A stretch of 64,000 bases of DNA from Anastrepha obliqua (taxonomy: Eukaryota > Arthropoda > Insecta > Diptera > Tephritidae): the NCBI RefSeq assembly GCF_027943255.1, contig NC_072893.1, positions 15,956,001 through 16,020,000 of the forward strand, read 5' to 3'. Position numbers and translations under genes: made by a program. This document shows, in pieces, positions 1 through 11,299 of this stretch. Below the pieces are notes generated by a model that was not told the DNA's origin, made no database searches, and worked only from the letters and a program-made list of their open reading frames with translations. Numbering within the stretch: position 1 is the stretch's first letter; each line of letters begins with the position of its first letter.

Positions 1-240
1 GAGAAGATTGCGATTCCTTTAGCTACCTGTAATCTGTTCTTGGAAAAATGGGTTCGAGTAAACTTAGTGAGCGATGGGCCGAGCGATCTTTGTGACCAGA
101 GGTGAGTTGGATGCACTAGAGGGAACATCCAAGGCTAACAAAGCTTCAGCTATCGAATTTTGTGGGCGACCTCTCCCAACGCTGTCCATTAGGCATCCAT
201 GAAGGAAGACATGGCATTAATTGGAGTTCTTTATGCAGCT
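1..240 (+). mobile_element. RNase H-type LINE fragment (post-RNase H region)
   Basis: Broken plus-strand reading resembles the region after the RNase H domain of insect LINE ORF2, for example AIPLATCNLF near base 13 and a block like the family's LTGHCPLGIH (SQRCPLGIH near 170). The stretch 120-210 resembles 45860-45940. It is open at the left window edge and not functional. Confidence 0.4.
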
Positions 241-429
241 GATGTTTGGACGATGAGATATTAAAATATTTGTCATACAAATCATTACATTTGCATTGGT
301 GAACGCTTAACTGAATATCAAAGGAGATTTTTGAAATGCTTGACGTAATAAATAAGAGAAAATAAAAATAAAAAATAAAAAAACAATTTTAAGCCTTAAA
401 TAGTTTCAGTCTTCTTCTTAATTGGTGCG

Positions 430-1390
430 ATAACCGCATACGCAATTTTGGCTGAGGTTTCGCGTTTTTCGATCAGGAGACAGCCAGGTAGTTTGGTGTA
501 TCTTCTTATGCTGGAATCTGGTGCTGCAGACTACCATGTCTTGGGCCCCGGCGAATTCGATCAGCCTCTGTCCGTCACCGGATGTTTCGTTGTGCAGGCT
601 GAATTTTCCGACTGTGGGACCAAAAATTCCCTTCTTGCGTTGAAGTCGCCAAGCACGATTTGTATGTCCTGGCGGGGGCAGCGCTTAAAGAAAAAGTTCC
701 AGGCGCTCATAGAAGGAATCTTTGGTCGCATCGTCCTTCTCTTCCGTCGGGGCGTGGGCGCAAATGAGCGAGATGCTAAAGATATGGCGCTTTCATGCGG
801 ATTATTGCGAGAAATTCGTCCACCGGAGTGAACGGCAGTATTTGGCGACGAAGTGCCTATTCCACAACAAATCCGACACCGAGTTTGCGCTCCTTCACAT
901 GGCAGCTGTAGTAGACGTCACAAGGTCCTATGTTTTTCTTGCCTTGTCCCGTCCATCGCATTTCTTGAATGACAGTGATGCCAGCCTTTACTCTCACGAG
1001 GACATCAATAGAAGCAGCCCGGGCAGGGACCTTCCCGTTAAGGGACCGGACATTCCAGGTGCATGCCCTCAAATCGTTAGCTTTAGTTCGTTTGCAGGGG
1101 TCGCCATCAGTATTGGAAGTTGTCATCCGAGGCTTTGTGTATGTTTTCATTGGGAGGGATTTTTAAGTGGCGGGTCCCAAACCCAGCGCACAACCAGCTA
1201 TCCTCGAATGCTTCGCCTTCTCACGTGAGCTCGCTCCTGAACGGGTGTTCGGAAGCTACCCAGAGGATAGTTGGGCTAATCCCGGAAGTCGTGAGCTGTT
1301 TGAACCATATGCAGAAGAATCGTCCTGGCCACTCCCAAGTGAAAGGCGATCAATAACTTTCCCCACTTGCGTGGACTTCTAAATATGGAA
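430..1390 (-). mobile_element. RTE-like LINE, 5' UTR and endonuclease joined to 3' tail by internal deletion
   Basis: Minus-strand translation from about 1150 gives an apurinic-endonuclease-type domain: RACTWNVRSLNGK, then ITVIQEMRWTGQGKK (the QE metal-binding motif) and, after frameshifts, an LGDFNA block near 640. Sequence from 1150 to 1390 reads like the element's 5' leader. At the other end, bases 430-470 match the 3' terminus of the RTE copy at 59993-60045 (both contain ATTGG[T/C]GCGATAAC). The whole reverse transcriptase is therefore missing and endonuclease joins directly to the 3' end. It is a dead element of about 0.96 kb. Confidence 0.65.
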
Positions 1391-2160
1391 CTATCCTCCT
1401 AGCTTAAGTCTACTCTCCAGAAAATACTGTGACGAAGATTAGTTGAACAAATGAAAATATATACCTGTGTTTGTTGCCCCAACATTTATTTTTTGAGTAG
1501 AAATAGTTTCCCCAAACAGTTCACTCGTCGCTCTATCAAAAGACTGCTGAATAAAGTTACAAATATTAGTTTTGTCTTAACACTTGCATTAAAATTTAAC
1601 TGAACAAATACAAAATGTGCAGAATATGCGTTTGGCTGGGTGTCAAAATTTGCTAGCTAAGAAAACAATCTCAACCGAATATCCAAGCAAAATTTGAAAT
1701 TATTGAGAAAGGAAGCTTGTGTGGACTAGCATATTCTCCAGTGCAGAAATTGCCTTCATTGCATTTATTTAATTTTTTTTGATACGTGCGAAAAGTTATT
1801 ATATAAAAATAATAACATATCAAAATATTAAATTAAAATTCAATTCGCCAGCGTGTTCCTGCATGCTGTTGCTTGTGCTGCTACTTTTTCTATGCATTCA
1901 ATTTATTGCAGCACGCCCGGAATACTCTGGTTGCTTTGGCTTTTCTTACTGCCTTTGCTGCTGTTGTTGCATACGCAAACAAATTGATTATAAAAATATG
2001 AGAATGAGAATCAAATTTCTTTCACCACACTTTGTTCAAACATTTTCCTTGTGCTTGGCAGCAACTCAAAGACGAACTGATAACAAAAGAAATTTGAATC
2101 TGTTGGAAGTATGAACTACATACATATCCATATGTAGGTACATATACGTCTGCATTAAGG
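1391..2160. other. AT-rich intergenic DNA
   Basis: No coding remnant, terminal repeat or tandem array is recognised. ORFs here lack family features. Confidence 0.5.
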
Positions 2161-2179
2161 GTGCCCAAATTCGTGTGGA

Positions 2180-2545
2180 AGGTTGTAAACCTCTTTTTAT
2201 TTTTGATTAGCAGACAGTTTTTGATTTTGTGGTTAGGACGGTTTCGAATGTAAAATTTTAGGCTGACAGCGCCTTCGAAAGTTTTTGGCCTTTCTTCACG
2301 CGGTCGTTCGTCAACATTTAAATCACCGTCTTTGAAGCGATGGGACCAATCTCGGCACGTTGTTTCACTTAAAGCAGCACCTCCATAAGCTTTTTGTAGA
2401 TTTCAATGCGTTTCAGCCGCCGTTTTATTCAAATGAAAGGGGACAATCAACACTTCCCGCAAATGACAATTATTCGGCACAAAATCAGACATTTTGATAA
2501 AACCAAAAGTTTATGATACCAAAACAAAACCACTGATGTGTCGAA
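2180..2545 (-). mobile_element. mariner transposase N-terminal fragment
   Basis: On the minus strand a start codon near 2492 opens MSDFVPNNCHLREV, then ALSETTCRDW and HRFKDGDLNVDERPREERPK, the helix-turn-helix half of a mariner transposase. It is the same lineage as the copy at 6421-7487, whose protein starts MSDFVPNNRHLREVMIF. An internal stop and loss of everything after the N-terminal domain make it a dead fragment. Confidence 0.7.
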
Positions 2546-2699
2546 GCATGAAACTGCCGATAGCATGAAACTGGACTACTGAAACTGGCAACCTTGGATG
2601 CAGGGAGAGTAGAAGAGGCAGTCTTTATCAGAGCGCCTTCTTGGATCTTCTCTGTTTTTTACTTAGGGGAGAGAAAACATCGAGGAGAGTAAGACAAGG

Positions 2700-3480
2700 G
2701 ATTGTTTTAATGGCACGCCACTTGACGCAGTAGGCGAGGGGTACGGCACACTAGATAGGGTCGGTTTTAAACTATGCCGTGCCTGTCTGGTGGCCTAGAA
2801 CCAGTAATTCGCAGTGGACAAAGCTATATACTTGTCAAAACACTGCCATTAAGACTGCGACAGGATGTCTTTTGATGCCCCTAGCACAACATCTACATGA
2901 CGAGGCCCATATATTCCCTGTCAAGGAGCATAATAAACTCAGCAAGCAGTTCCTGTTAGGGTGTTACCGCAGGTCTCACCCATGCAGAAACCTTGAGCTT
3001 GAGCCGCCTCCCAGGCATGTCAGGAGGCATCTGTTCAACTACGCGGACGAGATCGAGGACAAAACAGACCGACAATTACTGGATCGGACAGTGTACAGAC
3101 AGACAACTACCGATATTTAGCGGGAGACTCTTACCACTCTTACTTAAGCTCCCGACCTCCGAATGCCGTCATCGGAGTCCAACCACCACCCATTGCAGAC
3201 GAAGAGCTCCAACTTCCCCGAGAGTCCCGCGTAACCTTGGCACAATTACGTTCTAGATATTGTAGCAGGTTAAACTCCTACCTATCCAAAATCGACCCCG
3301 ATATACTAAACATATGTCCGGTATGTGAAGGTACCCCGCACGACACTAGCCACCTTTCCACATGCCCTTTAAAATCTACTCATCTAACACCCCTCTCCCT
3401 CTGCACCTGACTACACTGCACTGACAGGGCAAAGTTACTGCTACATGAAAAACGCAGCAGACGACAGTCGCTGTAAATGC
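2700..3480 (+). mobile_element. Jockey-like LINE, ORF2 C-terminal fragment
   Basis: Plus-strand reading from about 2830 gives CQNTAIKTATGCLLMPLAQH, then KEHNKLSKQFLLGCYRRSHP. After a frame change near 3240 it reads NSYLSKIDPDILNICPVCEG and PHDTSHLSTCP, the C-terminal zinc-knuckle-like segment typical of Jockey-clade ORF2. Stops and frameshifts abound and the RT core is absent. Confidence 0.72.
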
Positions 3481-3639
3481 GGAGAAGAAAACAATGTTTA
3501 TTTCTATAATAAATTATATTTTGAACTTAGATTAGGCGCTAATAACGACGGCTTTCAACCTAATTTTTATTTAACTAAAGGAATAATTGGATAGTGCTAG
3601 ACAGTAGTGCTACTGGAGGAAAGGGTGAGAGAATCTAAA

Positions 3640-4390
3640 AACGCCCCTTGCGCCTATAAAAGAATGCTTTGGGCAACCTAAGGTATATCCCCCTCTCGTA
3701 TGCATTGTTGCTACACATCAGTGGCCAGACCAATACTTTTCTATGTCACTCTGGTGGGATGGACCGTGACTAGAAAATCTTCATACATTCCGGTTTTGGC
3801 AAAGGTTCAGCGACTAGCTGCGTTATTTATTATGGGAGCGCTAAACACGACTCCAACGACAACTCTTCCTTATATACTTGACCTACTACCGATAGATCTT
3901 TTTGCAGAAAACTTTGTAGCGAAATCTGCAGGAAAACTGAAGGACCTAAACGAACTCTCATACAGGATTTATGGATACAGCTCAATCAACTCAGAACAGT
4001 CAATATGAACTACAAGACTCTGGTTTTTAACGCAGAAAAAGGTTCACGATTATTATCGAAAAACAAGAATGGCGTAAGAGATTAGTTCCAATAGCAATAC
4101 ACTTAACTTTTCTACGGACGGTTCTAAAATGACTAATGAGCGCTAGGATATACTGTCCAGAGTTAGACCTAAAAAAGTCTTATAAGCTTCCTGATCACTG
4201 CAGTGCGTTTTAGGCTGAGGTATTTGCAATTGGAAAGGCAGCAGAACTAGCTTGTGAGACTACTGGCACCAACTCCAAGGTTAGCTTTTACATAGATAGC
4301 CAGGCAGCCATCAGAGCAATTACATCGTTTACTTTAATGCCCAAGATCGTTCTTCAGAGCAGGGAGGCAGTGAATTGTAAACCAGCTCAA
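3640..4390 (+). mobile_element. RNase H-type LINE fragment (RT thumb plus partial RNase H)
   Basis: The reading at 3700-4008 (YTSVARPILFYVTLVGWTVT, KVQRLAALFIMGALNTTPTT) matches the post-RT region of RNase H-bearing insect LINEs. A shifted continuation has FSTDGSKMTNER near 4110 (the RNase H DGS motif) and FYIDSQAAIRAI near 4290. Several frameshifts and stops occur. The same lineage appears at 15210-17430. Confidence 0.7.
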
Positions 4391-5315
4391 GTAAATATTA
4401 ATAGTTTGCCGAAATATTTTGGCACCCTAATACAACCTTATATATTTTTTTCCTTTACATAGAACAACTCAGTATTTAATTCCGAATCTAAAGACCTGTG
4501 ACAATGTTTTGACCTCCCTAATATACATAAACATTTGCGTACATTCTGCTACGACCGAAAATTGATATGCTTTCTTAAAAAAAAGTCAAGCGATTTGGCA
4601 GAATTGTAGGGTTGGCGGGGCAAAAGGAAAAGCTATGTGCAAAGAAGTTACCAATAATTGTTCCTATATTTTGGCTATGCACATACATACATATATTTCT
4701 ATCCATATTTGTTAGGGTGTTTCGGCTTTTACAATGTGCTATGCTTCTGGAAATCTATTAATTTTTATTGAATTGTCTCGCATACTTTTAAGGTACGAAA
4801 ATTTAAAAAAGATGTTTAATATTGGATAAAGAATAAAAGGGTTAAGAAAGTGGAATGAATCGAGGTGGATACCGTGGAACTTAAAATAGCGAAAAGCGCA
4901 TTTGACAGAAATAAAGCCCAGCCAAATGAGCCACGTTGCATTTTATAAGTTAGGAGTTAATTTTGCTGTGTTTTGCTAAGTATCTCTCAGCACTTAAAAA
5001 ATATGCATACGAATTTAAAAAAAATATATGATAAATCGTTTTTTTTAGCATTCGAGTAAAATTTGCAAAGCCATTTGAGAGCTATTAACACTTATTTAAA
5101 AAAAAATATATTAAAAATTACGCGTAAATTTTGAAACTTCAGAAAGTGAAAAATATTTAATATTCGTTTTTTAGTTTGGGAGTTCAAGGCCTATAACTAA
5201 ATATTTGGAGGTCGTTCACGCAGTTTAAATCTTGAAAAAATTAAAGTCAACATGTTTCTTATACCCTATGATCAGAAACTGCCGAGAATGTTTAAATAAA
5301 ACAAAACAGGGTTAA
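4391..5315. other. AT-rich intergenic DNA
   Basis: Nothing recognisable on either strand. Homopolymer A/T runs are common. Confidence 0.5.
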
Positions 5316-5319
5316 ATTT

Positions 5320-5700
5320 GAAGCAAATTTATTTTATCTCCTTTAAAATATGACCCGTCTGAAGCAACACACATGTGCCAACGCTTAACCTAGTCCTCCG
5401 TGCACCCCTGGGATTGTCTTCAGCTCCTTCGTCGCATTCTCTTTGATCTCCTATATCGACTGAAATTTCCTTCCACGAAGTGGTAACTTCAACTTGGGAA
5501 ACAAAAAGAAGTCGCACGGGACAATATCTGGTGAATACGGTGTTTGCACGGTAGTATTTACTTAGTGTTTGGTCAAATAATCCAGCAGAATTTGGACTCG
5601 GTGCGATGGCGTGTTATCATCATGCAAAATCCCAGAGCTGTTTGTCTACATTTCCGGTCGTTTGCGACGTACAGCATCTCTCAAACGCTTGTGGTCTTGA
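5320..5700 (-). mobile_element. mariner transposase C-terminal fragment
   Basis: In shifting minus-strand frames the sequence resembles LHxDNTPSHRVQILLDYLTK (second catalytic Asp region) followed by TPYSPDIVPCDFFLFPKLK (third Asp region), then a C-terminal tail. Only the C-terminal half is present. It resembles a DD34D mariner lineage distinct from the 2.2/6.4-kb family. Confidence 0.65.
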
Positions 5701-6418
5701 TTCCCATCTCTTCTCACTACATAAAGTTACAATTTTTAAAATTATTTTATATTTAATTTAACTCTTATGAAACTTTAAGGCTCCATTAAAAATATTCTAA
5801 CATGCTAGATAAAAAGGGTAAAAAATGTGTTATATAGTAAGTGGAACTAAAGGCATACCTTAAAGTTTTTTTGTGTGGAATTTTGTGTTTGCATGACCAA
5901 AAAAGTCAAGAGCGATCAAAAACACCTTCGCGTGCTTTAATTCAAAATAACTTTTTTTTTGGATACACCCAAAAAAGACATCCAAGTTCTTAAAATAATT
6001 TGCAACACACATAATTGTATATTGTTTTTATTGTTGTTAAGTAGGAAACCGCGCAAAATCGTAAATTCACAACTTTATTAAACCGCCGTTTTCTACTGTT
6101 AGGACTTCATTCAAATATTATTGATGTCTTTTATTAATTGACACAACCTTTAACTAAAAATAGAAAATAAATTGGACTCTTGCGCTAACACTAAAAACAG
6201 GTTGTCGTGAAGACTAAAAAAGTGGACGTACTGTAAAAAAAATGTATTTTTGAAATACTATAAGTTGAGTTTTAAGCTGTTGTCGTGTACCCAAATTAAT
6301 CGGAAAATACCCCAGTAACAATGTCATTAAGCATATAGGACGATTTTTTCGGGAATCCTGGATAAAAGTTTTCATAAAAAAGGCATACAATTCAATAAAA
6401 AAATACAGTTACATTTAA
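5701..6418. other. AT-rich intergenic DNA
   Basis: No gene, tandem repeat or element remnant recognised. Confidence 0.5.
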
Positions 6419-6420
6419 TA

Positions 6421-7487
6421 TTAGGTGTGCAATTAAGTTTTTGCTGTTTGTAAATAGATGCCGCCAGCAGGGTGTCCTAGACGATTCTAACTTAACCTAA
6501 AGGTCATAAACTAAGCTTAGACATATGGTAAACAAACTGACATATTAGTGATTTTGTTTTGGAGTCCTATACTTTTGGTTTTGTGAAAATGTCTGATTTT
6601 GTGCCGAATAATCGTCATTTGCGGGAAGTGATGATTTTCCTCATTCATTCGAAAAAAGCGGCGGCTGAAGCGCATCGAGAGCTACAAAAAGTTTATGGAG
6701 ATGCTGCTTTAAGTGAAACAACGTGCCGATATTGGTTCCGTCGCTTCAAAGACGGTGATTTTAATGTTGACGACCGTCCGCGTGAAGGAAGGCCAAAAAT
6801 CGCTGAATTGGAGGCATTGCTCAGTAAGGATCCGTGTCAAACGCAAGAAGAGGTTGCTTAGTAGTAGGAGTTATGCGCCACCCGCCAAGCGATTTCCAAG
6901 CGATTGCATGCTTTGGGAATGATTCAGAAACAGGGGACTTGGGTTCCTTATCGGTTAAAATCAAGGGATGTTGAACGTCGTTTTTTAGACGTTTTGTCTG
7001 CTTCAGTGGCAAAAAAGGAAATGTCATCGCATCGTGACGGGTGATGAAAAATGGATTCATTACAGCATCCAAAAACAAAGAAAGTCACGGGGACTGCCCA
7101 GTCATGCTTCTACGTCGTCGCCTGATGCTGCGAAGGTTATGCTATGTATTACAACCTACCTGGAAACACTGAAATGGGAAATCCTACCCCATACGCCATA
7201 TTCTCCAGACATTGCACCGTCCGATTATCACCTGTTCCGATCGATGTGACATGACCTAGCTGACCAGCACTTCCATTCATATGAAGACATCAAAAAAGGC
7301 TTGATCCGTGGAGAGCCTCAAAAGATGAACAGTTTTACCGCGATGGTATACGAGATCTACCAGAAAGATGGGTAAAAAGTAATAGCCAGCGATGGGCAAT
7401 ACTAACAATGATTCACTTGTAACCATTTTTCCAAAATAAAGTTGTACTTTCATCAAAAAAGCAGCGAACACTTAGTTGCGCACCTAA
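6421..7487 (+). mobile_element. mariner element with both TIRs and a central transposase deletion
   Basis: The element begins TTAGGTGTGCAATTAAGT and ends ACTTAGTTGCGCACCTAA, near-perfect inverted repeats flanked by TA at 6419-6420 and 7488-7489. The transposase starts at 6589 (MSDFVPNNRHLREVMIF) and keeps the HTH region, then VTGDEKWIHYS with the first catalytic Asp near 7038, and [18 protein letters not shown] with the third Asp near 7220. MLCI runs straight into TTYLETLKWEIL, so about 0.2 kb holding the second Asp is missing. Stops and frameshifts also occur. At 1067 bp it is shorter than the usual near-1.28-kb mariner. Confidence 0.9.
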
Positions 7488-7489
7488 TA

Positions 7490-8110
7490 ATATTATTATT
7501 ATTTAGTTTAGGTTACAGAAATCTTAGGACCTACTTTATAATACCCCTTCAGGGATTCATTCTTAGTTCCTGGCGAAATTTCAGCTCGAACGCTAAGTTC
7601 TTAGAATTTATTATACATTATTAGATGGTCAGCGAGGACGTCTTAGATAAGCTAATTGAAAATTTAAAGCAATTCCGGTTGTAAAATGTTGAAAGTGCTT
7701 TAAACCTTATAGATTGCCCAGTATCTATCCCAGTATCTGTAGCAGGTTCTTCATCTTCGTTTGTCAGGTAAACAGTGTCCTCATGCTTAAACTACAGCAG
7801 AATCTGGACCTATAAGAGAAGTTATTGCACCATTCTTTTCGGGTTTGTTAACAATTTCGCTTCCTTAAGTGTTACCAGAAAATGCAAATTTTTTGGATCA
7901 TGCAAAGCCCTTCTGTTCAATTTAGTCTCACTATCACCAGGTTAGAGGTTATCTGGTTTAATCTGAAAACTTTAGTGGTCGCCTGGCTGTCTGACAGGGG
8001 GGTCGGTTCCTCAGAGAATCCAAAGTGGATTGACCGTATTAAGTACGTTGAGCTTGCTAAGGCGCTCCATCAACAGCATCGAGAGTTTCAGATTAAATAT
8101 AATTTGATTT
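7490..8110. other. intergenic DNA without recognised genes
   Basis: An open frame at 7882-8112 has no recognisable motif. The right edge adjoins the 3' end of a LINE fragment. Confidence 0.4.
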
Positions 8111-8640
8111 GACCTTTCGACCTTATAGTCTTTTGTGCCCTCTACTCAACACAGTATCTCAGCCAGACCCTGCTCCCTTAATAAACATTAGATAGAGCTG
8201 AGATGACCTGAGCGCATGTGCTTTTCTTCTGACTGCAATCGTTCGCGATATTCCAACCTTCCCCTCGCTATAGAGAGTTTAGAGGTTACCTAATTGGTAC
8301 TGAGGGCCACAATAGCCACCTTGATGTTTGGAAATGTACCGTATCGGCGAGATTGTAATTTTCCGATTATCCCATAACCCACGATTATTGGGCGCTAGAA
8401 ACACACCAGTTCTGCTTGCGGGGTCATCGCGTTCCTTAGCGAATCTTATGCCACATGTTCGACAGTCTTCTCTTCGTCCAAGCATTCTTTGCTATAAGAA
8501 CTACCAACGAAATTAGGCGATGTAGATATTTTTGGAAGCATCTGCGCCCGCTTAACGGCTAACGTTAGAAAAAAATCAACCTCCTCCGTGTTTTCGACAG
8601 ATCCACCCTTACCGGTACTGTTAAAGTTCCAGCTCATCTC
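8111..8640 (-). mobile_element. RNase H-type LINE 3' fragment with 3' UTR
   Basis: Minus-strand reading has CLDEEKTVEHV near 8470, like the CxxCxxEETVEH knuckle near the end of RNase H-type LINE ORF2, and PNNRGLWDNRKIT after a frame change. The stretch 8120-8200 shares the string TCTTTTGTGCCCTCTACTCA with 31802-31821 and a related sequence at 60551, all lying just 3' of the same kind of LINE remnant. I read it as a conserved 3' UTR. Confidence 0.5.
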
Positions 8641-9995
8641 TTGGACGAGAAACCTGTATAAATACGACTCCTGCAGATTTTACTACTTTAAACTCAGAAA
8701 CCAATTCAGAAAAAATTATATCGAAATTTCGCTCAGTCAATTGAAAGAATTTGAAAACGTTTTTTGGTTTTTAGCACAGAATTCGTATGGCTATAAAATG
8801 AAATGGTCACTTGCATTTAGCAAATAGATTTAATCTGATATAAAAATATTCACAAAAAGCGTGAATTTTAACAATATTCTAAAAGCGTTTTTCTTTCAGA
8901 GAGTTTTTGCTTTCTTCTTTAAATTTTCTATTATAACTCATTGCCTTCGGCTAAGCGCTGCGTTTGAGAAAATCCAGTTAACTCGATAGCTTATACGGTG
9001 ATTACATCGATAGGAACGTGCTTGCAGTGCGCCATTCTTCGTCGTATTCTTGTTTTCTTTGCTGGTCGTTTGAGAAACAAAATCAAACGACCAAACTCGT
9101 TTTACTACGTGCCACTGTTGCATATTGGAAGTGCTGCAGGAAGCTCGAGTGCTGAGCTGATATGTAGTTGCTGCTGTACACTTGCATAAAATATCTTTGC
9201 TTTTACCGACATACAGACATGCATGTATATATGGATGCGTTGTGCTCCTGGTGCTGTTGCATATTTCATTTTATTGCCATTTTTCGCTGTAAAGACATTA
9301 ACAAAATAGTTACTCATACGCCACCGCATCCGCTGCCGCTTTGTGCACTTCTTTTTTTTTTTTTTTGTTTTTGCTTGTGTGTTGCGAGTTTCCTTGTTTT
9401 TTTTGTTTCATATTGCTTTTCGTATGCAGCCGCTGCTCAATCAAGTTTTGTAAAATATGCAGCAAACACGTAAAGCACGGCACGGAGTACAACAGACTAT
9501 CAACATTCAAGAACGAATTGTATTAAAAGTAGATACATGTGTGTATGTGTATGTGCGTATGTATGTAAGTATGAGAATGCAATAGCGTAGCCGCCACCCA
9601 TGCATGCATGTATATATATACTTCAATTACCCTTTTTGACTTTGTTGCACCCATTACGGTTTTGGATGCACACAGCTGCTATCCCTGCAGAGAATGCTGC
9701 TAGTGCCGAACTGGTGCGTTTTCGGTGTTTTTTTTTTATTTATTTATTAGAATTATAATTGTGAATAATTTTATTTTTCTATTAGTTAAGACTATCGTCA
9801 AAATTAATATGGAGGTGGAGGATTTTACACTTGAATGTGGGTTTAATAGGTCCTAAGGTTATTACGATCTAACCTAAATATAATAACATAATAAAGCATA
9901 GGCTGAAAACTCCCGAGCCTAACCCAGAGATGGCACTAGCTTTATTGCATTTAACTCTTTTTCAGTTAGTCTTAACCTTAAGAAGACAACTGTTA
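8641..9995. other. intergenic DNA with short microsatellites
   Basis: Mostly unremarkable fly-like non-coding DNA. It contains a T-run at 9351-9366 and a TATG/TG-rich microsatellite at about 9535-9570. No coding remnant is recognised. Confidence 0.45.
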
Positions 9996-10009
9996 AAATT
10001 TCATGATAT

Positions 10010-10585
10010 TCTACTCATTACTTCGTGAGTTATTGTGCTAAAACTATGGTTTGCTTGCTTCAAACGTGGTCGTGGAGAGATCGATGATGCACAATGCAGT
10101 GGACGTCCAACTGCGGCGGTACTCGTAACACCAGTAAATATCAAAAAAATCCAAAAAGTCGTTTTGAATGATCGAAAAGTGAAGTTGTTTGAGTTAGCTG
10201 ACTTTGTACAGATATCAAAAGAAGCTGTATTTTTGTTGCATGAGCATTTTACTATGAAAAAGCTCTGTTCAAAGTGGGTGCCGGCTTTGCCCACTGTTCA
10301 CCGAACGCAAGAACGTCATAAGTCAATCAAAACAATGGTAAAACTAAATGAATTCAACTTCAAATTGCACCCACATCCATCACATTCGCCAGGCTCGAAG
10401 CGAATACTAAAAAAGCAGACCTAACAAAAAAATGTAAAAAATTGCGCTCGAATGAAGAGGCTTTCGCTGAATAAGAGGCCTATTTTGAGGCAAAAGACAA
10501 AAGTGTTATTGGAATGTTAGATCGGCGCTAGAATGATTGCGTTATTGTTTATGGAAATAACGTTGCTAAATAAAGTTAATTTTGA
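10010..10585 (+). mobile_element. mariner fragment with internal deletion
   Basis: The translation (WFACFKRGRGEIDDAQCSGR, then LHEHFTMKKLCSKWVP) matches the HTH and linker part of a mariner transposase with GRP and CSKWVP motifs. It jumps straight to KSIKTMVKLNEFNFKLHPHP and SHSPGS, the degraded third-Asp region, so the first Asp block and much of the catalytic core are absent. The last part (10440-10570) reads out of frame like the C-terminal tail. This lineage differs from those at 6.4 and 18.6 kb. Confidence 0.65.
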
Positions 10586-11290
10586 ACAAAAAAAAAAACT
10601 CGTGTTTTCTTTCTTAGCCCCGGGACTTTTCAGCCCATGTGAGCTGTATTTCTTAATTAATTTCGTGAGTTTTTTGTGAATACTCTATACAGGGCTCTCG
10701 GAAAAATCGTCCTAGAAGCTTAAGGACATAAGGTTTTTTCTGATTTATTTGGTTACATGACATGATGTCCAAATCTGTTATAGAGATGTTCGATTTTAAT
10801 AATTATTTTCAATATATAATATATATTTTTTGCCGTACACTCACCACATTTTAAATGCTAGTTCTAGAGTCCAATTTATTTTAAATTTTTAGTTAAGGGG
10901 TTTGTCAATTAATAAAAATCATCAATCAAATTTGAATTAAGCCCTGATGGTTAATAATGACTGCTTGATAAATTTTTGAATTTATGATTTGTCATTAAGT
11001 ATTTTCTACATCATAAAAAGAAAACACAAAATAAACAATTATATGTGAGCCCTAATCTGCAATTAATTTTACAAACTTGGACGTCTTTCTTACTATTATA
11101 ATATCGTTAAGTATCGAGGATGTTCTATGAAGTATCAACTATATTTCACTTTTACCTTTTTTTATAGTTCGCAACTAGTACCAACCTGAGAGACGGTATC
11201 TAGGACATTCTGCGAACCTTTTCCGTTAGTATCAGTGTTAAATTCAACTAGTTATATCTTTGAGAAATAAAACTGTATTTTTTTTGTGTC
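10586..11290. other. AT-rich intergenic DNA
   Basis: Nothing recognised. It may include the decayed 5' part of the following LINE. Confidence 0.4.
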
Positions 11291-11299
11291 TGAAATATC

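Noticed and set aside
857..1228. Plus-strand open frames overlapping 722-1382
   Set aside because: Antisense shadows of the RTE endonuclease, which has clear family motifs on the minus strand.
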